From assembly GCF_000143415.4 (NCBI RefSeq), contig NW_003314365.1:1-55513 (forward strand): a DNA stretch of 55,513 nt. The letters run 5' to 3'. The notes beneath the pieces are model-generated. The model worked only from the letters and a program-made list of their open reading frames with translations, searched no databases and was not told the DNA's origin. The DNA comes from Selaginella moellendorffii. Its lineage: Eukaryota; Streptophyta; Lycopodiopsida; Selaginellales; Selaginellaceae. The position numbers and the translations under genes were made by a program. How positions within the stretch are numbered: the first letter of the stretch is position 1; each line of letters starts with the position of its first letter. Below, piece by piece: positions 1-9,066 of this stretch.

Positions 1-290
1 CTTTCTTTACTTGTTCCATCAGATTCGGATTCATCCGGTAGGCTGCTTGGCTTCTTGGTTTTGAGTCTGGAAGAAAGGTGATGGTGTGAAGGCTGAGTTT
101 GGGCGAAATTCCCTTAAGGTCTCGATAACTCCAAGCGAACAAGTGTTTCTTCTTTTGGAGAAGATTGATGCCTTTGTCTCAAAAACTTGCCGAGATGTCG
201 GTAGCGAGTACAATGTAGTGTTCGTTGCCATCATCGGCAAGGCTGAATTTTTTGAGTTTTTGGTCGGCTGGAATTGACGGAATGTAGGCA
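1..290 (-). pseudogene. Gypsy reverse transcriptase N-terminus, copy B (partial)
   Basis: The minus strand encodes the region just before the RT fingers (PTFRQFQPTKNSKNSALPMM and on), matching the same part of the longer RT at 37225-38067. A TGA replaces an Arg codon in the SASF-x-DKGINLL segment near 180. The same stop occurs at 17160 and 50830, while the copy at 37955 keeps CGA. The rest of RT lies beyond the window. Confidence 0.8.
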
Positions 291-619
291 ACTTTGTTGT
301 GGTTGTCGACTGTGAATGTCGGTGGCGCTTCGAGTTTTGTATCTCGAGTGACTGGATTTTTTAGTGCTGATGTAATCGGGGGTCGTTCTCATTGGAAGTC
401 GGCGACAATTCGGAAGAGGTCGATCTCGGCCAAAGGTTCGAGATCGGGGTAGGCTTTGAGAATTTGTTGTTCTTCATAGTTGTCGAGGCCATCTTCGAGA
501 TTAAATTCTTCCAAGTCAATAGGTCGGTTTTGGCTGGACAGTGATTTGGTCGCTTTTGTCGACACAGTTGTCGGTCTGTCTGGTCTGTGAAGGATAAGAT
601 TGTCATTGGGCCAATCTTG

Positions 620-1930
620 ATAAACTTGGGCAGTTCGGAGCCAAGGTCAACCGAGGAAAATCAAGTATCCATTGGTCTGCTCTGGTAGTTTGAGGACGAC
701 ATAGTTGACTGGTATTTCAACGCCTTGAATGGTGGGGTTGACTTTTTGGATGATGCCTTTGGGTTGAATAGATCGGTGGTCGGCCATTTGGACATTGAAA
801 GGTGCTGGGTGGACTGGGCCAATGTTGAGTTGTTGAACAAGACTTTCTTCAATAATATAAACGCTAGAGCTGCTGTCAATTATGGCTCCTCGAACAAGGT
901 GTTTGTCGAGTCGTAGGTCAATTGTCGGAACATCATTGTCACAATCGCCTGGTTGAATCTCAATTCGAAATGTGTCAACAGCTGTCTGTGTGGAGTTGAG
1001 TGTGGGCAAGTCTGTCAAAGTGTTGGTCGGTGCAGATGTTAGATCGGTGAGATGTTTGGTGAGGTAGGGTGCAATCTTCAGCAGTTGGCCGATGGTGATC
1101 TGAATATTTTGGTTGAGGATAGTCTCTGCTACTTCTTGGATTTTGTCGAAGTTTGCCGAATTGTGTTCTAGTGTCAGTGTTGATGTTGGACGATTTGTCT
1201 GTCGGTTTTCTGGTACTGAGTCTTGGCATTGTTGTCGAGCTGGTGATGGTTGAGCTTCATTGTCGGAGTCTAAAATCACTAATTCAGGTGGTTGTAGAGC
1301 GAGTTGCCGTTGTATCTTGGCGGCTAACTTCTGCTTCTTTTCCCATTCCTGGAGTTTTGTCGGGCTCTCAAGGCCTTTCTCTTTACTATCTCTAGAATCT
1401 CTGTCTGGTTGTTGTTGTTTTTTTGCTCGAATTTGTGCTCGGGTTTGTACTGCCATGACTTGAGGATCTAAGTCATCATTGTCGGCATAAGGTAGTTCAT
1501 CGGTCTCGACCATCCTTGTTGTTGGTGGTTGCTGCTGGTTTTGATCTTATTGTCGAGGAGGCGGTGGACCAAGTCTCGGCGGACTGCCTTGGTTTTGAAG
1601 TCGAGGTTGCCATGCTCGGTTGTTACAGTTGCCTTGGTAGCCATGGTCTTGATAACCTTGGCCTTGGTATCTTCAGTTTTGGTATCTTGGGTATTGTTGG
1701 TATCCTTGGTTGTAGTTGTCTCGGTTTGCTGGGTAGTTCCAGTTCGGCGGGTGTTGTTGATCGTTGTAGTTGTTGTTGTAGTCGTTATTGTAATTGTTGT
1801 AGCGAGGTTGATCATTCCATTGTCAACTCTGGTGTTGGAAGTTGTTTCTCAGCAGTCTCCAGTTTGTCGGAGGTGGTGGCTGGTAATTGTTGAAGTATTG
1901 ATTTGGATATGGTTGTCGAAATTGCTGTCG
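620..1930 (-). pseudogene. Gypsy linker and retropepsin-like protease, copy B
   Basis: The upstream linker (about 1470-1930) is rich in Asn, Tyr and Gln, made from repeated AAC/TAC-type codons, and ends in VETDELPYADNDD. The protease lies at about 640-930: GAIIDSSSSVYIIEESLVQQL-type sequence followed by a beta-rich region ending in NGYLIFLG. Other copies in this window keep the flap-proximal Asp as DGGSS (51301-51672), the usual plant Gypsy version of the DTG/DSG site. Here the glycines are replaced by Ser and Asn of VNII by Tyr, so the protease is probably dead. Confidence 0.8.
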
Positions 1931-2764
1931 GGGATAGTTCAAGACTTGTCAAACTTCTGGAGAATTTCAAAATTTTCAAGTTTTGGCGTCATGACCTTCT
2001 TTGGTACAGATCTGGCATTTGGAGATTTGGAGCTTGCAGTCACTTGCTGGATGTCCTTCGTTCTTGCACTTAGTACACCAAATTCTAGATCGAAATTCTT
2101 TGATGTCGGCCTTGGCTTTTCCCTTGAGCTTGTCGATTGTTTTCTTGAGTTTCCGAAGTTTTGACTTGGTGCTCTCTCCGAGTTCATCTCGGAGTTGTCG
2201 TCGGAACTGCTATCAGAATCTGAGTTATCTGTGTCATCTACTTGTGCTGTCATTCGTCGAGCTTGAACATCTTGATGGGCTCTTGTGAGTTCGAGATAAG
2301 TGGCAACATTGATGTGCGTTGCCGCTTCTCAGAGGGATCGTTGGAGTCCTTGCATGTACCATTGGTAAAGTAATGTTTCGGTGGCACTGTTTCCGCATTT
2401 GCTGGCATGTTGAGTGAAGGTTTGAGTGTAGTTGTCGATGGATTGACCAGACTTCTACTTGAGTTTTTGGATCTTGTGAAGTCGTTGGCTTTGAGTGAGG
2501 GAAGACTTGAATCGGTCTACGAGCTTGAGTGCGAGGTCGTCGAAACTTGTATTTTGAGGAAGCGTTTGAGCCCATTTGTTGGCTCTCTTTCGAAGGGTAC
2601 ATCAGAAATAGTATGGAAGTTCAGTCGTTTGGCCGTTGATTCAGATTTCTTCTCGGAACTGTTCAACATGTTTCTCGGCGTCTTCTGACTTCAGACCATG
2701 AAATAGTGGATAGGAGACGTGTCTTCCAACAGGTATGTTGGCGACGGCGGTAGTGACTGCCATT
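1930..2764 (-). pseudogene. Gypsy gag capsid and zinc-knuckle region, copy B
   Basis: The capsid part has the stretch VGRHVSYPLFHGLKSEDAEK near 2660-2740 and a basic region near 2560-2620. Two CCHC knuckles follow around 1975-2090: the first reads CTKCKNEGHPASDC with all four ligands, while the second (CQICTKEGHDAKT) ends in a stop where other copies have the last Cys. Gag would form the particle and bind RNA. Several frame changes relative to 53970-54950 show that it is inactive. The N-terminal third is missing because of the integrase junction at 2764. Confidence 0.85.
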
Positions 2765-3200
2765 TGCTGATGATATTTTCGTAGATGAAGGTTGCTGTTG
2801 CTTTCGCTGTGGCATGTCGAAGAGGTATTGCTTCGGCCCACTCGGTAGTGTAATCGGTGGTGATGATGATGTACTGATTTTGTCGACGGGTGCTGACTTG
2901 GGGTCCGGCGAAGTCGAGTCCCCATTTCTGAAATGGTGCCATTGGGAATGTTGGGTTGAGTTGTTGAGTCTGAGTTTTTGGCGATAATCGGTGTCATTGA
3001 CATGTGTCGCAGCATTTGCAGAATTCTTCAGTGTCATGCCAGAGTGTCGGCCACCAGAGGCCGGCTTGAAGAATCTTCCGAGTTGTGGTGTTAGCAGCAA
3101 AGTGTCCGCCGGAAGGTCCATCGTGAGCTTCCTTGATGATTTGAGTTGTGCTTGGCGGCTTGATGCATTGGTGAAGAATGTTGTCAATTCCTAGTTTGTA
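2765..3200 (-). pseudogene. Gypsy integrase N-terminal and partial core, copy A
   Basis: The HHCC-type zinc domain is seen near 2985-3120 (GPSGGHFA, then a CCDTC-like end). The core begins at about 2940: MAPFQKWGLDFAGPQVSTRR with the first catalytic Asp (LDF), then IIITTDYTTEWAEAIPL with the second Asp. The sequence breaks at FIYENIIS near 2765, before the catalytic Glu, and runs directly into gag. It is therefore a non-functional chimera; the same break occurs at 40550. Confidence 0.82.
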
Positions 3201-3389
3201 GAGAGTGCCTCCGATAACTGAGTATCGTTGGGTTTTAGCAACAAAAGTCTTCTTTTGGTCGGACGTAGTGTACTGATCTGGAACTTTTGCTGAGTTCAGG
3301 TAACTGAAGACGTCATCAAGCCAGGTTGCTGGTATTGAAACTCGGAATAGGTTTGAGTCGGGTAAGTCATCAGTAAGTCTTTTGGGTTT

Positions 3390-3851
3390 GTCGCCGGTGG
3401 TGATCCGGCTGAGATAATCTGCTTGCTTGTGATTTTTGCTGGGTTTGTGGAGGATCTCGAAGTTTTATTCTTGTAGTAAAAGGAACCATCTTAATATTCG
3501 ACCAGATAGTATCGGCTTGTTGATGAGGTAAAGGAGTGCCTTGTGGTTGACGAAAAGGACGACTTTGGTTGACAGTATGTAGTGTCGGAACTTTTGAAGT
3601 GAGTAGATCATGCCGAGAGCTTCTTTCTTGGTGGTGGTGTAATTTCGTTCAGCTGGGTTGAGTAGTCAGCTGGCGTAGTAGATTGGTTGATCTCGGTTGT
3701 TGTGTTGAGTTTGGCTGAGAATTGCACTAGTGACAATGTCGAAAGTGTCGACATGAATGTGGAACTCTTGTGTCCAGTTGGGCTTGGAAAGGATTGATGC
3801 TGTTGTTAGTTTGAGTCAGAGATTGTCGAATGCTTGTTGCTGTTCAAATGT
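3390..3851 (-). pseudogene. Gypsy RNase H domain, copy A
   Basis: Ty3-type RNase H following RT. The minus strand carries the FHIHVDTSDIVTSAIL-like first strand near 3720-3760, then ERNYTTTKKEALGMIYSLQK, and the KVVLFVNHKALLYLI strand near 3520-3580. There is an in-frame TGA in YYAS-x-LLNPAE near 3670, and the same TGA is present at about 36970 and 49845. A further stop or frame change lies near 3465. Confidence 0.8.
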
Positions 3852-4427
3852 CTATGTCCATTGGGCATCTTGCTTCAATCCATTGGTGAGTGGTTTGGCA
3901 ATGTGAGCGTACTTGTGGATGAATCGTCGGTGATATCCGACTTTGCCGAGGAAGCGCTGAAGTTCTTTGTCGGGGTTGAGTGCTATGTCTTTGTTCTCCT
4001 CGCACTTGTTGAGGCATTTCTCCAGGCATTCAAGATGTCGATCTTCCAAGATGAAAACGCTGAAGTCGTCCATGAAGACTCTCATGAAGTCGGTGAGGTA
4101 TTCTCGGAAAGTGTTGGTGACAAGCCTTTGGAAGGTGAATGGGGCGTTGTAGAGTCCAAAAGGCATTCGTCGGTAAGCATAGGCTCCCCATGGAATGATG
4201 AATGCTGTCTTGTGTTGATCTTCTTCGGCAATGTAAATTTGGTTGTAGCCAGAGAAACCATCGAGGAAGGAGTACATCTCGTGTCCGGGGACTACGTCAA
4301 GAACTTCATTGGTAAATGGTATCGGGAAAACATCTTTTTCAGTGGCGTCATTGAGCTGTTTATAGTTGACGCAGATTCGAAGTTTGCCATTTTTCTTTGG
4401 CACAACCACCAATGGTGAAAGCCAAAT
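3852..4427 (-). pseudogene. Gypsy reverse transcriptase, central and C-terminal part, copy A
   Basis: The frame reads IWLSPLVVVPKKNGKLRICV, then the palm with SFLDGFSGYNQI (first catalytic Asp) and the RMPFGLYNAPFTFQR block, then the catalytic box VFMDDFSVF (a YxDD variant with Phe). The frame ends at a TAG near 3852 where the copy at 49843-50796 has Trp (QWTWTF), a single G-to-A change. The N-terminal RT part is 12.5 kb away at 16930-17274 because of the DNA-transposon insertion. Confidence 0.9.
4424..4427. repeat. Target-site duplication AAAT (left) of the 12.5-kb DNA transposon
   Basis: The left flank ends in GCCAAAT and the right flank begins AAATCGGATTC. The uninterrupted RT at 37720 reads GCCAAATCGAATTC, so one AAAT is extra. 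An equally valid parse is a 2-bp AA duplication with T...A included in the inverted repeats. Confidence 0.7.
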
Positions 4428-4451
4428 AAGCTCTATTTTGTTAAAGTGGGA
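4428..4451 (+). repeat. Left terminal inverted repeat of the 12.5-kb transposon
   Basis: Begins AAGCTCTATTTTGTTAAAG and continues GTGGGA. It matches the reverse complement of 16906-16929 at 23 of 24 positions (one T/C mismatch). Just inside, a second CCCACTT can pair with AAAGTGGG to give a terminal hairpin. Confidence 0.92.
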
Positions 4452-4869
4452 ATTGTCATTATCCCACTTGTAAAATAAGGTTTCCAAACCTTTATATAGT
4501 ATATAAATATAACAAAATTCAACTGCATTGAGGCACATGCCATTTTATTTTAAACAAGGAAATGTTTACTCAATCACTTCTCCTCCCCCTGCCACTGCTT
4601 CACCTCTCTCTTCTCCTTGTCATCATCGTCCAATTTCTTTCCATCCTTTTAATATTGGCTCAGTTGCTCCGAGTCTAGGTGGAGCCCAAGTCCCCATTCA
4701 ATCTTTACTTTCCCCTTATTAATAAAACGACTTCGTAGACTTCCAATAACATGCTGTAACACTTCTAGTATAATGCAAATCCTCTCAAAGAATTGTCTTT
4801 TAATATTAATACAATGGCATGGAACCCCATGCCATAATAAGTTACATTTTTAAATAAATACATGCCATC
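4452..4869. other. Left subterminal region, no gene seen
   Basis: AT-rich sequence between the left inverted repeat and the stop codon of the minus-strand gene; it should contain that gene's 3' untranslated region. It holds one full palindrome copy (4814-4835) and half-sites near 4545 and 4862. No convincing reading frame was found. Confidence 0.6.
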
Positions 4870-5730
4870 TCAGACTGTTATTTTTTGCCTCCAACGCCTA
4901 TACAATAATCTTGGAATTTCATCACTCTCCACACTATCAGGATTTAAACCCAATAGTAATGCCATCTCTTCTCTAATACGTCCATGCTCATGTTCAGTGG
5001 TCGAAGAACCCATCCGGTTGAGCAGATTATAGAGATGCGGATAGTGCTTGGCTAGACAATATACATGCCATAAATGATGACTGGTGTCTGTCCGATCAAA
5101 TGGCTTCTGATATACCGTTCCATCTGCCATTTGGTTGATTTCTGCAGCCACCTCTTGGACTGGCCGGTTCTCTATCACCATCACTCCAAGCCGTTTTGCA
5201 AGGTCCCCCAGAACATATGGTTTCTTCTCCCTAGTTTCCATACTGCAAGAGATGGGGTGCACTGCATATGTGTGCGTGTTCGCTGGAGTTTTAATCGGCG
5301 AGTCATCGATGATGAGGATTTCACTTGACCTAGCAGTCCGGTTCATCACTACAGCCTCTGGCTTGACGAAGATGGGCTTGCTACCCCTCACATGGACCAT
5401 AGTCAAGCAATCCTCCTGCGTTAGGAGAAAGTCAAATGGTAATTACTCGCGTCTGATCGTGCATCATCTGTAGCAACATTAATGCATTGTGGCGCATCAT
5501 TGATGTCCAAATTCCCAATTGCAAATTGAACCCGGCCCTCTGTTTTAAGTGTCGCATGGTCATTATTAGATCCCGCAGTTTCTCCCGTGTGATTAATGTG
5601 AATCTGTCTCTTTTGACCAACTTGCAACCGCAGGCTTTGGAGGGTGTAGTGACATTCGAGGATGAGCCACGCTCATGGGAGAAAAGGACACCGTTCAAAT
5701 CAAAAACGATACAGTACCTTCGCCGTGACT
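4870..5730 (-). pseudogene. FCP1/NIF-like HAD phosphatase domain (3' end of the large minus-strand gene)
   Basis: Exon 5730-5447 begins with a hydrophobic strand and CIVFDLNGVLFSHERG, the HAD motif I with its nucleophile Asp; the second Asp of DxD is Asn, as in many plant NIF-like proteins that carry DLNG. It continues to LGIWTSMM (motif II-like Thr-Ser). Exon 5415-4870 has SKPIFVK (Lys motif) and ILIIDDSPIKTPANTHTY (acidic motif III/IV). FCP1-family enzymes dephosphorylate Ser/Thr, typically in the RNA polymerase II tail. The tail of about 100 residues (to RRWRQKITV) is not recognised. The 31-nt intron 5416-5446 is unusually short, and the spacing before EDC is shorter than expected, so a small deletion is possible. 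Confidence 0.72.
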
Positions 5731-5777
5731 CTGAAATGAAATGCGTTAGCATAAAAAATGGTACAAGTCAATTTTAC

Positions 5778-6362
5778 CATCTACAATATTAGCGAATGAT
5801 GCTCCCGATGGTCGTTGAGAGGGTTTTGGTCGAGGAAACGTGAAGGGTGGAAATACTCTCCTCTGCAATGTGGGGTCAATCGCATCCGATGGCGTGTGGG
5901 CACATGCCATTTCAGCTGTAGACTCTGGTACAACTGGCTCAACAGTGGCATGGGGTGGTTCCGATGGCGTGTGATCACACGCCATTTCAGTTGGTGCCTC
6001 CGTTGGCAAAGTGGACATGACCGAACAGGCAGTAGGGGCGGTGTAGGGAGGTTCCAACGGCGCATAGTCAGACGATTGGGCACACGTTGAGTCTGTTGGA
6101 AATGAGGATACGACCGGCTCGGCGGCTGGGGCGGCCTCATGCGGGTCTAATGGCGCCTGGTCACCGTCAATTGGATATGTGGACAAGATTGACTCAGTGG
6201 TATGGGCAGCATCAAGTGGAGCGTGGTCAACTTGCTTGGCGTTGATATGGATAGTAGCCTCCACCAGCTCTGATGACTCTTGCAGGCAAGTAGAGTCCAC
6301 TGACAGATCCATATGCATGTCCAAATATCTCCCTTCGATTGAGATGGTATCCTCCCGTGCTA
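5778..6362 (-). CDS. Pro/Glu/Thr-rich exon of the large minus-strand gene, with two exonised palindromes
   Basis: A 585-nt open exon of low-complexity sequence with repeated blocks such as DHAPLDAAHT, DYAPLEPPYT, DHTPSEPPH and AHTPSDAIDP. Two of these blocks are encoded by copies of the 22-bp palindrome (5889-5910 and 5964-5985, read as EMACAHTP and EMACDHTP), so the repeat has become coding. The exon ends with a basic Pro-rich segment (FTFPRPKPSQRPSG) just before the phosphatase domain. It probably acts as a flexible linker; no catalytic domain is visible. Confidence 0.55.
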
Positions 6363-6634
6363 CTAAAAACAAACTCATTAGCACATTGAATCGACTATAC
6401 TGTATTTACCATCAACTGCTATTGAGGAACTAGGACCGATATCACTTGGGAGCACTGCTGATTCTGAAGGATTGGACATACGTTTTGACCCTTGCTTGGC
6501 ACTATCCTTCCTCGACACTAAAGGCTAGAGTTTGTAAATTCAACTGAATAATCTCTACTTACCATTTGCTCTGCGACCTACATGGACAATGTTAGAAATG
6601 GTAAAAGGTTAGGAATGGATGTACTATTATTTAC

Positions 6635-7177
6635 CTGATGGTTTGTCTTGTATGACCTTCCTCCGCTGCTCTTTGGCCACCTCAGGCTGGCCATTGTCGT
6701 CATCATCGTCGTCGTCGTTATTGTGATCGTCACCATTGTGAGGACTATCCAAGTCCTCTTGGTCCTCCTCTTCTTCGTCCTCCTCTTCTTTGTCCTCCTC
6801 TTCGTCCTGCTTTTCCTGCTCATTATCTTTCTCTGGCTCCTCATCCCCCTCCTGCATTTCTTCCATAGGCTGCTCAGGCTGGATGGCTTGTTCTTCCAGG
6901 ACCATCTTGGGAAAATCATCTGGCCGAGTCTCCATCTCAAAATACAAGACATCCATAGCCTGTTTTAGTGCGTGACCTAGGACCCTATCCTCACCCGACT
7001 GTCTTAACATGGTTTCTGCACGTTCTTGCACCCTTCGAAGATGATGAGATGAGAAAAACGTGGCCCTGACTTGAAAAGCATCCCTCATCCATTGTACCTC
7101 TCCATTGAGATTGGGGAAGGGGAGTCCACCATAGGAATCTGAGTTAGGAGGTGGTGACTGCCTGCTTTCACTCAGCC
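6635..7177 (-). CDS. Acidic exon of the large minus-strand gene
   Basis: A 543-nt open exon. The first half is probably helical (ATFFSSHHLRRVQERAETML, then GHALKQAMDVLYFEM). The second half is a long run of Glu and Asp (about 6655-6870) ending in basic residues EQRRKVIQDKPSG. It continues through a 15-nt microexon (6577-6563) and exon 6517-6410, both short and polar. Acidic tracts of this kind often bind basic proteins or histones, but no specific function can be assigned. Confidence 0.55.
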
Positions 7178-7230
7178 CTTGATTTGCAATGAATGGCATG
7201 AGCACACACGCCATAACCGCGAGGCATTAC

Positions 7231-7638
7231 CTATCATCTTTTCATTGCCCTTCTTCCTTTTCGAATCAAACGCCTCTGATCCCGACGACTGTCCAACGTG
7301 CTTTCACTTTTTATGACCACTGTCAGTTTGAGCTTGGCTGGTGCTTGCCTGTTTTGCCTTTGAAGAAGTGTCTCCTGCAAGGAATGGCATGAAACCACAC
7401 GCCATTGCAAATATAATTTGTACCTCCTTTTTTCCTATTGCTTGTCTGTTTGTCCTTTTTTGACGCGCCACCAGTGCGCTTTTCAATCCTCGTGTCTGAA
7501 TATTCACAACAATCTATAATCAAAATGGCGTGAGGCCTCACGTGACCTTACCTTGTGCAGGTTGTGAGCTCGGCCCAACATGGGTATCTTCAACAGTAGC
7601 TGTTAACGCCGTTTCAGCATCTGGGGGTGGCCACGCTC
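7231..7638 (-). pseudogene. Three short basic exons of the large minus-strand gene
   Basis: Exons 7638-7552, 7495-7424 and 7374-7231 encode low-complexity Lys/Ser/Thr-rich sequence (for example EKRTGGASKKDKQTSNRKKG), which could serve as nuclear-localisation or DNA-binding tails. The introns between them (7496-7551 and 7375-7423) each hold one palindrome copy. A TGA at 7304-7306 interrupts HKK-x-KHVGQ; CGA there would give a clean basic cluster. Confidence 0.5.
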
Positions 7639-7688
7639 CTGCATACAGAGCTTGTGAGATAACATTTAAACTTAAAGTGCGTACTCAC

Positions 7689-9012
7689 CAGGTTCGTAGA
7701 GAAGATACTGTTTTTCTTTGGCAACTGTAATTATATGCTCCATTGAAGTCACCTCTTCAATGGAGTTTGTCACCGCAACACACGGGACACCCTTGAGTAG
7801 TGCGGCTCGAAAGAATAGTCCGCCGCAGTTGTACTCGACAACGCATTTGCCCTTGGAGTGGGAAGCAGGTGACCCACCCGCTATTGCGTTGAAGACCCAG
7901 CTGTGCATTTCCCATGCTACACCTGGAGCTTTCTTTGGATTCGAAAGCTCCATAGCCGTCTTCAGTTCCTCAGGCACGGGTAAATTGACCTCCCTCAGAT
8001 CAATTCGATCGGCCTTGTCGAACGAAGCTGGGAAGTCACTCCAGTCCCACTCTGCTGCAGAACCAATAACAAGGGCGAGTGTGAAGATGCGGACATTCGT
8101 TGGTATCTTCTTCTTAGCCATTATCCCATGGATCTCCCGCATCTCCTTGCCTTTCAACCGAGCCTTCACCTCGTTCAAGGCCTTCTAGAACTTGTGATAG
8201 GATTCGGAGTTGTAGATCATATAGTGGACTGAAGATTCCACCTCCGCAAGTCCCACCATTAAGTCAATGATGGAGCTGACTTCGTCTGCATGAGTGATCT
8301 CCTCGTTTGTGAAGTCCATCACACAAAAGATGTTCTTGACCTGCTCATCTCCGCGGGAAACGATGCTCCTCCACCTTTGATCCTCATCCGAATTCAAGTA
8401 TACCCGGTAAGGTTCTCGATAGGCCTCTGCTGCGGGGTCGAGCTGTTTCTGAAGCCGGCGGTCGACATCACTCTTAATGAAATTTGGATACTGATCCAAC
8501 TTCTCAGCTTTACTTTTCGTGGCATCCCGCAGCAGATCGATGAACTTGGGGGCCCCCTTCACGTACTCGTCGATGTCTTCATTTGACAAATCCAACGCTT
8601 CCATCATCTCTTGCGTGGTGTCGATGCTCACCCTCTCCACGGCCACTTGCTCGAAGATCCAATCCTTCAATAGCGCACGAGCTCTCACAGTCGTGCACAA
8701 GTCCTCGTATGTCACAATATGGCCGGGAGTCATTTTGGTCTTGTTGAAGACTACCTCACCACGTAGAAGAGCATTAGCCACTGTTAGAAGGTCGTCATTG
8801 TCTAGAGACCGCGAGAAACGCAAGGTGTTGAGCTTCAAATCATTGGGCTTCCGGCCGTCCTCCACACCCATTGAGTTTAGTAACTCCCCGTCATGGTACC
8901 TCCTCAGCACATCTACCCATTTGTCAAAAACAACTTTTGTCGCGAGTAGAATGTTATGGATGCTGAGTGTGTCATTGACCCCCAGTGTTTTCGAGAGAAG
9001 ACTCGAGAATTC
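7689..9012 (-). pseudogene. Exon with possible methyltransferase-like segment, large minus-strand gene
   Basis: A 441-codon exon, open except for TAG 8185-8187 (SYHKF-x-KALNEV). The N-terminal 250 residues are helical and charged and not recognised. The C-terminal part has a beta-strand and glycine turn, KGKCVVEYNCGGLFFRAALL, followed by GVPCVAVTNS. This is the spacing of a nucleotide or SAM-binding motif I and next acidic/Asn strand in DNA methyltransferases. I see no DPPY/NPPY motif, so a methyltransferase role is a weak suggestion. ParB-methyltransferase pairings are known in phage proteins, which is why I raise it. Confidence 0.4.
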
Positions 9013-9066
9013 CTGCAATGGAAATGGCGTGAGGCCACATGCTATGCCACATGCAACGAGGCTTAC

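Larger units (their letters stand above)
1..2764 (-). mobile_element. Ty3/Gypsy LTR retrotransposon, copy B (gag-protease-RT start; truncated by window edge)
   Basis: Read on the minus strand, this block holds in order the gag capsid region, two zinc knuckles, a Gln/Asn/Pro-rich linker, a retropepsin-like protease and the start of reverse transcriptase. It leaves the window inside RT. It is colinear with 16930-19760, 37740-40550 and 50630-54860 at what looks like over 90 percent identity by eye. It begins abruptly at about 2764, inside gag, where it is fused to the integrase of another copy instead of continuing into the gag N-terminus. Frames are broken by stops, so this is a dead fragment. 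Confidence 0.9.
2765..4427 (-). mobile_element. Ty3/Gypsy copy A, pol 3' half (RT-RNase H-integrase), downstream of the DNA-transposon insertion
   Basis: This is the continuation of the element whose 5' half lies at 16930-22333. Joining 16930 to 4427 restores the uninterrupted RT seen at 37700-37760. On the minus strand it runs RT, RNase H, integrase zinc-binding domain and the first part of the integrase core. It then joins copy B gag at 2764. No LTR follows. Confidence 0.88.

Noticed and set aside
1529-2164. Plus-strand ORF of 211 codons rich in Val and Leu
   Set aside because: Shadow of the minus-strand gag linker; the composition comes from TTG/GTT repeats, and the same shadow recurs in every Gypsy copy.
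3834-4418. 194-codon plus-strand ORF, recurring at 37135 and 50011
   Set aside because: Exact antisense shadow of the conserved RT domain; its recurrence reflects RT conservation, not a gene.
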